Shown here piece by piece: positions 49,232 to 60,810 of a stretch of DNA of 64,000 nt. Location: the NCBI RefSeq assembly GCF_947507565.1, contig NC_089175.1, forward strand, positions 5,011,733-5,075,732, given 5' to 3'. Each line of letters opens with the position of its first letter. Position 1 is the first letter of the stretch. The stretch comes from Oscarella lobularis. Taxonomy: Eukaryota > Porifera > Homoscleromorpha > Homosclerophorida > Oscarellidae. The translations under genes were made by a program, and so were the position numbers. The notes beneath the pieces were generated by a model. The model saw only the letters and a program-made list of their open reading frames with translations, did not search any database and was not told the DNA's origin.

Positions 49232-52200
49232 TTAATTGGATTTTTGATTCCTACGATCCGTGAAAGCAGTTTGAATGGCATCCTTACCAATGCCGCATTT
49301 TTCACAGGCGGCAAGAAGGTCACTTACCGTTGCCTTCAAACCAAGCTTGGATTCCCAATTTTCAATCACAGAGAAAGACCGGACAACGTAATCGTCATAT
49401 TGTTTGTATTGGGGCAAGTCCCTTGCATGAAATCCCAGGGAAAGAGCGAGTCTCTCCCAATTTGCCTTCACCAGTTCCGCAACTGCATACATGAGATCAT
49501 GGGTGACATCTCGAGGAAGTCCGTCTGCACAAGAAATTTAGAGATAACTTGATGTTAGTCTGCTATAGCTTACCTTTGGAATGTGCAGAGCTGACCTCAT
49601 GCCTAAACCAAATGTCAATGCTGGAACGTTCCTCCTTTTCCAAAGGCAGCGGTGTATCGAATCCGTTGTATAGCTTAGCCTCCCTGGGGGAATATTGATA
49701 CTTTTTGTCCCTGTCAATAATCACAGGAAGGGCCCAAATGTCAATCTCAAAATCCTCGCCTTTACGAGTCGCTTCCTTCAGCTGGCAGCAAACGCTATAT
49801 TTAAAGCCTCTCATGCCCTGTCGGCAAGCACTTTTCCATTCCTCAGAAAGCCTCTCTCGAATTGAGGCTAAGAAAGACGAGCTCATCATGTCGAGGTCAG
49901 CTCTTCTGAGAAAATGAACTGTCAGAGCAACCCAACGGCCTCTGCTGTGATACAGCAGTTCGACTTCAACTAGAAAGATAGAAAGCATGATACATTGCCT
50001 CTATAGTAAAAAGGCACACCTTCTACAGACGATTCCTCGTCCTCGGCCAGGAAAATGCACTGGTGACGCGAGAGCCGCGGTCGTTTGGGATACAAGCGTA
50101 GGAAGCGAGTTATTAGACGAAAATAGAGGCATTCTGGGACGAACTTCAATTTCGTGGGAAGGACGATAAGTGGTGTTGGGAAGGGCGACTCGTAGGTGTG
50201 ATTCTTCCAAAGAATGGCGCAACGGGGAACAGATGGCGTTCTTAGCATCGAAGGAACGTAGAACGAATTGGGAGACAATTCAGCAGGAACGGGTGTTATA
50301 ATGTCGAGAAGATGGAGAAGTCGTATGATGAGCTTGTTCTCCTCAACTTGCTCTGAACTAAAATCGGAGACGACCAGCACGTCGTCGGTGCATTCTTTTC
50401 TCATCTGTTTCAGACGATAGTCTAACAGATCGTCGGTCAGTATTCCCTTCTCCTTCAGATATCCCCACTTCGGCTCCATATACGGTCCGGGGGGAGAGGC
50501 TGTGACGAAAGCCGAGAGGGCTTTGATCACCCACGAAGGAGACGTGAATACGAAATCGCTTAGATCCTCGACGTCTGGATAGAACAGAACGGCTCCAACG
50601 TTAGCTAAATACTTCAGCGCAATTAAGACTTCTTCCTGCGTTGAAATGTTGCACACCGCGTTCGCCAGCTTAGAAATGTCGTCGACTTTGGCGACGACCG
50701 TTTTCATGTGCTTTCTCCAAGAGAAAAGGAGTATTTCGAGGTATACCCAAAACAGAGGCTGCCTCCTTCGTTTCCAGTACCTCTCCGTCATACGGTCCAC
50801 CCTCTGTCGCAACTTAGAAATAGTGTGGCAGGAAGAACTTGAACCGGACAGAGTGTTGTCCACCAAAAATATTCTCTTGACGTAATGAGTCATTTCTTGA
50901 AATGTTGCATTGTCACCGAGAGTTTTGGGCAAAACGACATGTGTAACGAAATCGCTGTTTCGAAGTAGCTTCTCAAAGCAATTTCCTTGCTGCTTGAGCC
51001 ACTGTTCAACGGCAGAAGCATCAGGAAACCTGCTCTTGTCTTTTTCGAGAATGTCTCTATGAGTACCAATGGCGAATACGGGAGGAGGACGAACTTCTTC
51101 CTCTTCGCCCATCGAATCGTCGCTCTTCTGCGCGTCGTCGTGCGCGGTCGCGATCGAACCGAACCAGTATAGAGGATAGTCTTCGTTTCGGCGAATCCAA
51201 CCGAGTTCGCTCGTCTGATCGATCACCTCGCCGTTTGGCAGTCGACACAAGGACTCCGCTCTGTCCGACAGCGATTTTGAAATATCGGTCACGACCATGT
51301 AGATAGATAATGAGAACTCCTTGTTGTCCGGTAGTAAAGCGGAATGAGTGGCAAGGTAGACCTCCTGCCCTCCCAAGTCCCATATATCGCGAATGCCTAC
51401 ACCTTGCCGAAGGAGATCCTCTTCACTCGGTCTGTTTCTCAGGAAGTTGTCTACTAAGCGTTGCTGATTGGGTGTAAGGGTTTTCACCAATTCTCCGATT
51501 TCTTTCAAATCTTTCTTTAGTGGTTCTGACGATTGCTGCGTCATTTCCTGTCGTAGAGGCTCTGGCTCAGCCGTTATTCCATAGTCAGGGCTCTTCAATT
51601 CCATTGCGGACTCGGAGCTCTCTGGTTCGCGTCTCGATGTGGGAATCGTAAGTTCTCGAGTTACGCGATAGCAGCTCTCCGCAACGAGCGAATCCAAATG
51701 GTCTATGCTCTCCGTAGCTACCCATTCCCGAGCTACTGTGTGCGTCATTGTAACTGCCGCTCCCTCCGTGCTCAGCTTGTTGACCTCGAACGGTCTGTTC
51801 AAAAGAGAATCGACGAGGCACGACTTGCCAGCGCCATTCTGCCCGACAATGATGATGCCAGAACGATTCACGGTAACGGAGCCGCGCTTTAGCGCCTCGT
51901 CATATATTCTCTGAATGTGGCGGTTCTCTTCCGAAGAAGAATCTGGTTCACCTTCACTCGTGAGGTCCGCTGGCTCCACTTTGTCCGCTTCTCCGTCCTG
52001 AATGGAAAGAGATGCAAATTTTCAAAGAAGACAGTCAGCAGTACATAAAATAAAACTACAGAGAACGACAGATAGAGAGAAAACAGAGAAAGCAGACAGA
52101 ACCCACGACAAAGAGAAGAGAGGATCAAAAAAAGAAACAACGACCAAACAAGGAGAGATACACACTACAGCCATTATACTAACCTCCGCCTTCAAAGGAG

Positions 52201-53796
52201 CAGCTGGAGTGTCCTTGACAGCGGCAGCCTAAAAACGTTATGATTACGTTTTAATATATGTACAGTCCCGAGCGCTTTCCTTCCGTGCAGAGTAAATGTC
52301 TTCTAATTTTCTTTTCATGTTGTCATTCTTTACAACTTGAGCTGTTTCCATAGCTCCCCGTTCACGCTACCAGTACCGCTCGTTAATTACCTAACAAAGT
52401 ACTACTAATCTGCTGTTCTTACGCGGTCCTTCACATCAACATTGCAACCTTTTGACACCAATACATCTACTAATTCTCCTCTTCCCATCGCAACTGCTTG
52501 AAGGAAAGGCGTTTGCCCCAACTGATACGTAAGATATCACAAAATCAATTAATTGCAAAATAGAGATTAACACCTTGTTCCTAGCTTCAATATCAGCTCC
52601 AACGCTAATCAGATATTCCGCCAGCTCGACTGTGTCTTCTCTCAGCTGCGCCCAAAAAAGTGGAGTATAGCCTTTCTAAAATAGCAAATACAGCAGAGCG
52701 TTTGGTCACACCACTCCAAGATACCAAATTTCGATCATTGACGCTGAGTCCTAAGCGAACAAGTTTCTTCACGATTTCCAAATCACCAGTCTCAGCTGCA
52801 ACAGCCACAGCGTTGTCACCTTCCTGCAATCTTAAACTCACCAAACACATTTCTTGTATTACATTTACTCACGTTGTCTTTTGCATGAATATTGCACCCA
52901 TTGTGAATCAAAACATCCATTTCTCTTTCTCTTTCACGAATAACAGCATCAAGAAAAGGAGTTCTCCCCCACTAATAAAAGGCTGAGCTTCCTCATATAG
53001 ATTGATTGCCAAAACTAAATGCCTTGTTTCGTGCTTCCATATCAGCTCCTACACTAATCAGGTATTTAACCATTTCGTAGTGCCCTTCAGCAGCAGCTCG
53101 ATGAAGTGAATTGGACTTATTCTAGAAACACCAAGGCGCGTCTTTCACTTTAGGTTAGTTCGTCAGTTAGTCTGACTCACGTTGTTAGTTTCATTCACAC
53201 GCAGTCCTAGTTCAACAAGTCTTTTTCCAATATTCAAATGCCCCTGCCAACTTGCGGTAGTCAACGCACCGTCACCGTCCTTATAATTGAATCTCAACTA
53301 AAAAAACTCTCCTTTGGCATTTTACTTACCTTGTCTTTGGCATGAATATTGCATCCCTTTTTTATCAGAACGTTCATTATTTCTTCTTCTCCCAAATAAA
53401 TGGCAAAAAGAAAGGGAGTCCCTCCCACCCAAGGGGAAAAACTGTGATTAATTCATACAGAAAGAAAACCGTAAATCAATACCTCGTTCAAGCCTTCAAC
53501 ATTTGCTCCATGGTCAATCAAAAATGCTGTCATGTGAGGGTCTCTGGCAAGATGAAGCGCAAAATGCCGAATCTGAGTGGTAGGGATTAGCGGGCGCGGC
53601 ACGCCAATAACTGTAGCTGCAAATCATTCACCTCTTCCAATGCTGTCGCATCAATCATATGAAGCAAAATCGCAGTTTGTATGTTTCCTCCGCGGATAGC
53701 TCGTACTAGCGTCTGCGCGGCCCAAGAAAGGCTACGGTATAAGCGATCGAATGCAAGATAAGCGTCAAAAGTAGCATGGAACTCTAGAAACAGCAT
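49232..53796 (-). CDS. Ankyrin - Roc - COR - death domain protein (ROCO family)
   Basis: Small exons from 53796 to about 52420 encode ankyrin repeats, for example FALHLARDPHMTAFLIDHGA, GEEEIMNVLIKKGCNIHAKD and GADMEARN; first two exons 53632..53796 and 53483..53572. A linker exon (AAAVKDTPAAPLKAE) leads to the 50020..51997 exon with a Roc GTPase: P-loop GQNGAGKS, switch-II DLGGQE, and THRD in the base-recognition position. Between P-loop and switch II lies an unusually long insert of about 150 residues. The COR region follows, then exon 49574..49969, and last exon 49232..49524 carries a death domain (WERLALSLGF; LLAACEKCGIGKDAI). This resembles DAPK1 without its kinase. Family members act in stress and cell-death signalling; target unknown. 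The 5' end may be incomplete. Confidence 0.85.
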
Positions 53797-54449
53797 GGAA
53801 CTCGGGTCCAGGACTCAGAGCCCCAGATATAAACGGCTCCGATAGTACTAACCGTCTTCGAATTCCATCTCAGAGAACAAAGGAACAACAAAGGAGAACT
53901 TCCCGTATGCAGGTGACGACTCTACTCTCCTTTGCGCAAGCGTTTACCCTTTCTGCCGCGACTGCGGCGGCAACGTACAACGCTGACGTGGCTGTCGGGC
54001 AGCGCTGGACGGATCCACTTGGATAGTGGCTGCAGTGAAATCGAAAAACGAGCGTGGCACAGTAAAAGCACATAAACAGCGAAGGAAAGCGAATTTTCGT
54101 GATTCTTGAAACAGCCTAGTATTCATAAGAGTCGTAATCTGAAGCCAAGCAAAGTGGCAAAGTGAAGACTCTATCGCTTTCCAAGAAATTCAAAATTCTC
54201 TCGTTTGTTCAAAATTCATCGTTTTCTCAGGCAGGTGCGTGAAGGTAGGGTAAGCATACATATTATTCGTATCACCAAAAGGGACCATTCATTGAAACGA
54301 AGTGCGACACGAGAAAGATACATGACGTCACCACACATTACAGTACCTCAAATTTGACTCCATCTATTGCAGAAACAGGATCGTAAGTGACATTATCATA
54401 ATTTAATAAGTGTAATTAGAGTATTGCGCAGGTACTCTACTTTTGAGTA
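53797..54449. promoter_or_regulatory. Divergent intergenic region between ROCO gene and protease A
   Basis: About 650 bp holding both promoters. From 54281 on, the sequence is repeated almost exactly at 60630-60810, which places the start of the duplicated unit here and shows that roughly 170 bp of protease promoter were duplicated with the gene. Open frames on the minus strand show no domain. Confidence 0.5.
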
Positions 54450-56411
54450 ATGGCAAAGGCTCTCCTCTTTATTCTTTTATTGGAAGTCTCCTCCTTGCAG
54501 GCTTTTGATCAGCAAGTTGCTGGCCCAGCTCCGGCGGACTGGGTGGATCCGCTCGACGCTGAGCGCGAGATGGAAAAGTTCATTGCCGCAGCCGGATCGC
54601 AGCCCCGTAGCGAAGAGGAGCTATTTGGCCTTTCTGAAGACCCGTGGACCCCGCTGCCGGACGCATGGGTCGAGGCAGCAAAGAAGGCTTCTGTCGACTG
54701 GCGAACCTGGCCTGGCGGTCGAAACGCAACCACGCCCATCAAAAAACAGTGCGGGGGAAGCTGCGGAACGTATGCTCGCCTGGAGGCGGCCGAATCGCAG
54801 CACTTTCTCAAGACAGGGCAACTGGTGACTCTGTCAGACCGTCAGGTACTGTCTTGCCATTACAATTCATCGGCTCCGGACTACAACCCGAGTTACGGCG
54901 GCAGCCGCGGTATCGACCCCGCCAATGTTTTCCCGTGCATCGACCAGTTCTTTCACGAATGCAGTGGGAAGAATTGCGGAGAAAACGGCGGTAATCCAGC
55001 AAATAAACCGATAGAGACGAACTGCACCTATGACACCACGCCGGACTCCAGTGGCAATCCGGCAGGCTGCTGGAAATACTTCGTCCCGTCGAAAGCGATC
55101 AAAGGCTGGTCCAATTACACTGCTAATCAGATTCCCAGAGGCAGTCTTTCCTCTGCGGGCGAAGACATGGTCGCTGCTTGGGTACTGCGAAACGGTCCCG
55201 TCCAGACGGCAGTCAACTCGTTGCTCGGCACTACTGCCGACGAGCAGAGCTTCGTCACGGCGGACAACTGCGTTCACGGTCACACGAATCACGCTACGAA
55301 TATCGTGGGCTTTGGCACGCATCCTCTCAAGGGTCCGTACTGGATCATACGCAATAGCTGGGGCTCGAACTTCGGCGACGGTGGCTTTGTGAAGCTCGCC
55401 CGGGGAGCGCATTGCGCGTCGTGCTGCACCACCGCTCGGTTGCAAATGTACGGAGATCCGTCCGCGTATTGGCCCAAGGCTGGAGAGGCGCCGCCCAAGC
55501 CCGCTCCACCTCCGCCCATTGCGCAGTATCCGCCAGGGCCGTGCATGGTGCCGACGAAACCCCTAGATCAGGGTCAAGTGTACGAAATTGGCCTTCAAAA
55601 CTGCGACTTTGCTCCGCAGTGGAATTTCCCAGCTAATAACACCAACGCAAGCTCTCCGGTGACACTGAAGTCCGATAAGACTATGTGCCTCGCAACGCGT
55701 GCCCTCGGTGGAACGATCCCGTCGACGTGCAAGCAGGAGCCGGGTCAATGCTACGGTAATGGCATTTCCGGCGCCTTCTTCAAGTTCCAGACGGCCTACC
55801 CGACGGCATGTTGCTACGCGTGTCAGAATTCCGGCGCTCAAAGTGCCAAGCAGCTGGAAAAGCAAGTAGAGGCCGGCGGTTACGCTTCGACGTGCACGGG
55901 CTGGACCCACGACGCCGCTAACGAGACTTGCACGCTGCACAACGTTACGGCGACCTTGACGTCGTGCGGCGCGAACATGACTGCCGGTACTCGAGCTCCA
56001 GCTCTCGCCGGGAAGCAACAGAATCGAGTGCCGAGTTTTCAAAATCGTAGCTTGGTGCTGGCAAAGTGCGACGGAAGCGCCGATCAGATGTGGACCTATA
56101 ATACATTCGCAAGCGTATGGGGCGGCGTCGGCGGCGCTCTGAGCCAACCGCAGTCTGGTGACTGTGCCGAGACAACGCTCTGTGATGGGTGGCGCACGTG
56201 TGAAGGGAAGCGCATTCAGCCTGCAAAGTGCACCGGTGCTCCAGGCAGTCGGGCGCCCAAACCCCAGATCTTTGCATACGGCTACCAGACTGTTCACTGC
56301 CTGCCGGGTATGCCGAGTTGTGGAAGCGGTTGCTGTTTGGTGAAGACCAGCGCTTCCGTGGGAAAGGTTTGGGCCAATGGCGGTTGTTTGGGTGTGTGTG
56401 CCTACGAGTAA
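54450..56411 (+). CDS. Secreted papain-like (C1A) cysteine protease with lectin-like C-terminus, copy A
   Basis: Intronless, 653 aa. Signal peptide MAKALLFILLLEVSSLQA, a short propeptide-like region, then a papain fold: active-site segment KKQCGGSCGTYARLEA (oxyanion glutamine, catalytic cysteine at about residue 107), TLSDRQVLSC, catalytic histidine in HATNIVGFG and asparagine in IIRNSWGSNFGDGGF. The tryptophan that normally follows the catalytic cysteine is glycine, and the glutamine-to-cysteine spacing is one residue short, so activity may be altered. After a proline-rich linker (near residue 350) comes a ricin-B-type beta-trefoil-like region (VTLKSDKTMCLATRAL; AKCDGSADQMWTYN) with a cysteine-rich PAN/apple-like insert (CCYACQNSG; CTGWTHDAANETCTLHN). 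Likely a secreted protease that binds glycans. ATG at 54450 is chosen for the signal peptide. Confidence 0.85.
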   Translation: MAKALLFILLLEVSSLQAFDQQVAGPAPADWVDPLDAEREMEKFIAAAGSQPRSEEELFGLSEDPWTPLPDAWVEAAKKASVDWRTWPGGRNATTPIKKQCGGSCGTYARLEAAESQHFLKTGQLVTLSDRQVLSCHYNSSAPDYNPSYGGSRGIDPANVFPCIDQFFHECSGKNCGENGGNPANKPIETNCTYDTTPDSSGNPAGCWKYFVPSKAIKGWSNYTANQIPRGSLSSAGEDMVAAWVLRNGPVQTAVNSLLGTTADEQSFVTADNCVHGHTNHATNIVGFGTHPLKGPYWIIRNSWGSNFGDGGFVKLARGAHCASCCTTARLQMYGDPSAYWPKAGEAPPKPAPPPPIAQYPPGPCMVPTKPLDQGQVYEIGLQNCDFAPQWNFPANNTNASSPVTLKSDKTMCLATRALGGTIPSTCKQEPGQCYGNGISGAFFKFQTAYPTACCYACQNSGAQSAKQLEKQVEAGGYASTCTGWTHDAANETCTLHNVTATLTSCGANMTAGTRAPALAGKQQNRVPSFQNRSLVLAKCDGSADQMWTYNTFASVWGGVGGALSQPQSGDCAETTLCDGWRTCEGKRIQPAKCTGAPGSRAPKPQIFAYGYQTVHCLPGMPSCGSGCCLVKTSASVGKVWANGGCLGVCAYE

Positions 56412-56852
56412 AGGTAAGGGTACTTATCTGCTTCTTAGTGCGTACATTCGTTGTTGACCCGTTTGTTTTGCTGATGTTGTGTGACAAAGAGATGGGCCAT
56501 TTCTTGTAATACCGTTTTTTCCCGGAGAAATTTGTACTCCTGTAGAGGCATCGAGTCGGAGACAATGACGCCCACGGGAAAACAGCGTCGTTGTTGCTCC
56601 CCGGGCCAGTATCAGGGGTTCCTAATTTTCCAATACTTCTGAGATCACCGGTCTATTTGAGTAGCAGCAAATGATAGCAGATCGTGACGGCGCTAGGCGC
56701 TTCCATGACAGGATTACCAATTCCACGGCATTTACAGGCGAAGGCGACGAACTATCGAATGGTGGCCGAGCGACACGCATGTATGTTATCTCTGATATAA
56801 TCACCTCGTGATTTAAGTCATGTGCTTTTAGTTTCGACGTTTGACAGTTCCC
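56412..56852. other. Intergenic between protease A and CARD gene A
   Basis: A 3' flank and promoter region repeated at 62776-63255 in the second unit. A good splice donor (AGGTAAGG) lies just after the protease stop in both copies and may start a 3' UTR intron. Confidence 0.45.
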
Positions 56853-59800
56853 ATGGCGGATCCTCTGTGGAATGCTAAGCTTCGCCCTGTTCAGGACAAA
56901 GTCGTTCTTCTTATCAGTGGCCTTCTCAATTGTTCACTTCTCGATGCGCTTGTGGCGAAGAACCTTCTCAGCGACGAAGACTACGAAAGCGTTCGCGCAA
57001 TGAGAAAACAAAGCAACACTGAAGCAGCAAGAGAGTTGATCAGCCTGCTGAAGAAAAAGCCGTCTCCGACGTTTGACACTTTCTGCAAAACGCTTCGAGG
57101 CATAGAAGACGGGGGAGTGTCAAGAAACGCCATTCTCAAGGAGCTTCAAGTTACTTCCTGCAGTAAGAGCGTAACCTTTCAACGACCCTCTGATCTTATT
57201 TCTATAGGCGCTCTAGCACGGGATGCTGCTACCAATGTAAAGATTGTCTAAATGTTTGTAAGGGCATTCTAACAAGATATTTAGCCCGCTGCTGGAGGTG
57301 ATGGGGGCGATAGAGCAAACGTTGGTGAAGCGTCTTGGTCGTGCAAAAGTAGCTCTGTTGAAAGAGACGGTGAACATCAACCTTCTTTTCCTACCAGAGT
57401 ACAGCCACTTACTGTAGTAGCAAGTGTCTTCACTTATAATATTGGTTTAGCAACTTAATAAGGTTGAACGTACAGGTAAGTGCTTCACTCTATCAAAGTT
57501 TGAGGGGTTTACTGTAGTTACTAACTTTAGACGTTGTCACTACATGTACGGCATCCTCCTTCTCTTCGGCGAAAAAAGCGAAACTGGACGATAAACCGCT
57601 TGTAAGGCGAGACTATATTTTTGCAGACCGAGGCGCGAGATCGTGGTTTCCGCTCTCTTTATTTTGTCGTTGGTAGGGACGGAGTTCGGGGATATCGTTG
57701 TCCTCTCGTTTGGTGATTGAAAAATTAATCACAATAATTGAAGGGAGACACGATCCACAGTCGGTGAATGAACTAAAGAGTTTTCTCTCCACGGAAAAAG
57801 GTTTTCGATCTGAGCAGGTATGGAGTCCGAGAAGGCCTTTTTATTGGTGCACACGATTCCGTTTTCTTATAGTTCTTCCCGTCCTCGTCAGTCCTTCGGT
57901 TTGTGGCCGGAAGAGAGTTCAAGTCAGCCAAGGAAGCGGCTGAGTGGCTCAGTTATTTGGTTTGGGAAAAAAACAAAGACGTCAACGTGTCATCACGGGT
58001 ATCCATGCATTTTGAATTGGTAAACGAACTGATGCGTAATTGCAGCATGGAGCACCCCCAATTCACTCTGCGTGCGAGTGGGGAAATATTTTTGGCGTTC
58101 AATGGCTTGTTAATAACGGTGCAACTGTCAACGTGAAAGACAAAGTATGACTTAGAATTGATTTCGGATATGCACCGATTTCTTGTTTTAGTCTGAACGT
58201 ACGCCGTATTATTATGCCTGTACAAGTTCCACTGACGCGTTAAAGAAAATTCTCTTTATGGAAGAACATGGCTACGCTTCGTTGCCTACTGACATTGTAA
58301 CAGATATTTGGGATCAACACTCTTGCGCGATACAGTAGTTACATTAATAGGTTTTTGCAGCCGAACGCTCGTTCTCGTCATCTAAGGAAGCTGACGAGTT
58401 TTTTTGTCATTTTGTTGTTGAAAAGGGAATGAACGTTAACGCTACTGACAAGGTACTTGATGCTTGCTGCCGTGTGCGAAAATATCTCACTCAATGATAG
58501 GTTGGCGACAGTCCTCTGCATTCCGCCTGCTGGTTTGGAAGCATATTTGGAGTGAAATGGCTTGCAGAGAACAAAGCTGCTCTTAATAAAGGCGACGATG
58601 TTAGAAGATTTTACTTGTGTTACCCTAATTCATTTCGGGTTTATTCTCAGTCGGGCATAACGCCTTTTATGAGAGCGTGTCAAAGCAGAACGGATCGCTT
58701 ATCAAAAGTTCGCTACTTAGATGAAAAAGGAGCAGACTATCTAGCAAAAGACAACGTGAGATTTGACGTCATCTTTTTTCTACAATGAACAAACCGACGT
58801 CTCTTTTTAATTTAGTTTGGGCGGACGGCTTTGCATTATGCCACCTACACCTCACAGTGTGAAGAAGATGTAAAAGAGGTTATTAAATATCTTATTCGCA
58901 GAGGCATTGGTATCGAATCTGTTGATCAGGTATTTGCATGATATATACGGTAATTATAATCGTTCAGTGATTTTTACTCTTTAGGAAGAACAAACGCCTC
59001 TATTGCATTCTTATTGTTTAAATCCTCCTTCTCATGTTGCTATTCAGCAGCTAATTGAATCAGGAGCTGACGTTTTTGCCAAAAATAAGGCTAGTCAGAA
59101 TTTTTGTTGCTTACTCGTTCTCTAGTGGAGTCTCTGTAGTCTAAAGAAACTGCTTTGCATCTGGCGGAAAAGAATGATAACACAACAATGCCAATTATTG
59201 ATCTATTAATCGAAAAAGTAATGTATTTTAATTCATACGTTACGGACGCTCTGGAATTGTGCTCGGTATCAGATTCCTCTTTGTCACGATTCAATTCCTG
59301 TCGACGCCTGGAGTGACGATTCAATGCTGGACGTGTATCGTGGTCAACGATACCAGTGCAATAATCCCGCAGATATCATCTCGCCTTCGTCTCTCGTCAT
59401 TCTCCAATGCTACTGCTTTTACATGGCAAACATCAGTTACAAGATGTGGAAGAAATTACTGAAGCTCGTCGACGACAAAAAGCTCGAGTGTCTCATCAAA
59501 ATGGGCGTAAAGAAGGGACATCACTGTATCGACGTTATTCTTCGCTGGTCAAGCAAAGCCGCATGCAAAGCCGAGGCGAAGGGATTCTTAGATGAGCTGA
59601 AATCGATGATCACTAAAGCGTGTATCAAAAAGAGCCCTGGAGTTTGTCTCAACTGGTTCTACTTAGACAGTTCTCATCTCCAACAATTAGAGCAAGATCC
59701 GGCTATTTATTCGTCTGAGGAAGTGAACAAAAAGGTGAAAGAGAGAAATTTCAAACACTTGATTTTTTCGACTAGACCGGAAAGAGAGACTCATTCTCCT

Positions 59801-60183
59801 GTAGAAGACTTGGTGGTTTTGGTATCAGAGACTAGTTTCTCTTCAGGTATGAGCTCTGTCAAAATTTTGCATTTAATGATTGTCATTTGGTGTTTTTTTC
59901 AGCCCATGAAGAGACTGTGTCAAACGACTTAATGAAGGCATGTGCTGCTGTCGGCGGATCAAAATGGGAAGACATTGCTATTGCGCTTGGCATTAGCTTG
60001 GACGAACGAAAATACGTTCGTGACCTCACTTGTACTGACTTTTCTCGTATGTTCATGGTGCTGGAGTTTTGGAAGAAGCAAACGGTATCGCCGACAGTAG
60101 GTCAGCTACTATATTGGTTCAATGAGTTTGGTATCAATCGACGATCTATCGAAGAGAAATTGCAACAGCACTGTCAATATTGA
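56853..60183 (+). CDS. CARD - ankyrin - death domain protein, copy A
   Basis: Phase-checked 5' exons 56853..57162, 57208..57236, 57285..57398, 57451..57475, 57531..57601, 57677..57817, then further exons from 57873 to 60183. Exon 1 encodes a CARD (KVVLLISGLLNCSLLDALV, LLSDEDYESV, ARELISLLKKKPSPTFDTF). A linker rich in G, S and K (AKKAKLDDKPL) leads to ankyrin repeats at about 57870-59220 (GAPPIHSACEWGNIFGVQWL; GDSPLHSACWFGSIFGVKWL; TALHYATYTS). A middle region at about 59290-59850 (VDAWSDDSMLDVYRG; WSSKAACKAEAKGFLDELKS; LNWFYLDSSHL) is of unknown fold, perhaps related to the segment after COR in ROCO proteins. The last exon is a death domain (WEDIAIALGISLDERKYV; LLYWFNEFGINRRSIEEKL). CARDs and death domains pair with like domains in apoptotic and innate-immune complexes; the partner is unknown. 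Start ATG at 56853; the upstream frame has no ATG. Confidence 0.82.
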
Positions 60184-60299
60184 CGTCCTCACTAAACTAC
60201 CGCACGAGGTTTCATTTTGTCTTCTTTTATGTGCTAAATATAATAGTTCAGTTTGAGTTTTAATTAAGTTTGAGCAAAAAGTGAGGTCATGCCTGAGTT

Positions 60300-60580
60300 T
60301 TCAAGTTTATTTTCCCACCCATGAAGAGACGGTGTCATGCAGACGACTTGATGAGGGCATGTGCGGCTGTCAACAGATCAAAATGGAAGATATTGCTATT
60401 GCATGCGCTTGGCCATTAGCAATGACGCGGTAACTTCTCTCGTATGCTCAAGGTTCTGGAGGTGTGGAGGAAGCAAGCAGTATCGACAGTAGGTCAGCTT
60501 CTACGCTGGTTCAATGAGTTTGGTATCAACCGAAGATCTATCGAAGAGAAATTTCAACAACACTGTCAGTATGGACTAGG
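60300..60580 (+). pseudogene. Decayed duplicate of the death-domain exon
   Basis: Repeats the last exon of CARD gene A (59905-60180), beginning at its acceptor-side CCCATGAAGAGAC and ending at EEKFQQHCQY. It carries several indels, including loss of the DERKYV region, so no frame runs through. It sits between the intact death-domain exon and the start of the second duplicated unit. Confidence 0.8.
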
Positions 60581-60810
60581 AATCGCACCCAAGGCGGCGT
60601 CATGCAGTAAGAGGTCTTCTTAATTGTTCGGGACCATTCATTGAAACGAAGTGCGACACGAGAAAGATAAATGACGTCACCATACACATTACAGTACCTC
60701 AAATTTGACTCCATCTATTGCAGAAACAGGATCGTAAGCGACATTATCATAATTTAATAAGTGTAATTAGAGTATTGCGCAGGTACTCTACTTTTGAGTA
60801 ACCTTTACCA

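Noticed and set aside
55563-56297. 244-codon minus-strand frame opposite protease A (and a 410-codon one opposite protease B)
   Set aside because: Antisense shadow of a GC-rich coding exon; no recognisable domain, and the protease strand has catalytic motifs.
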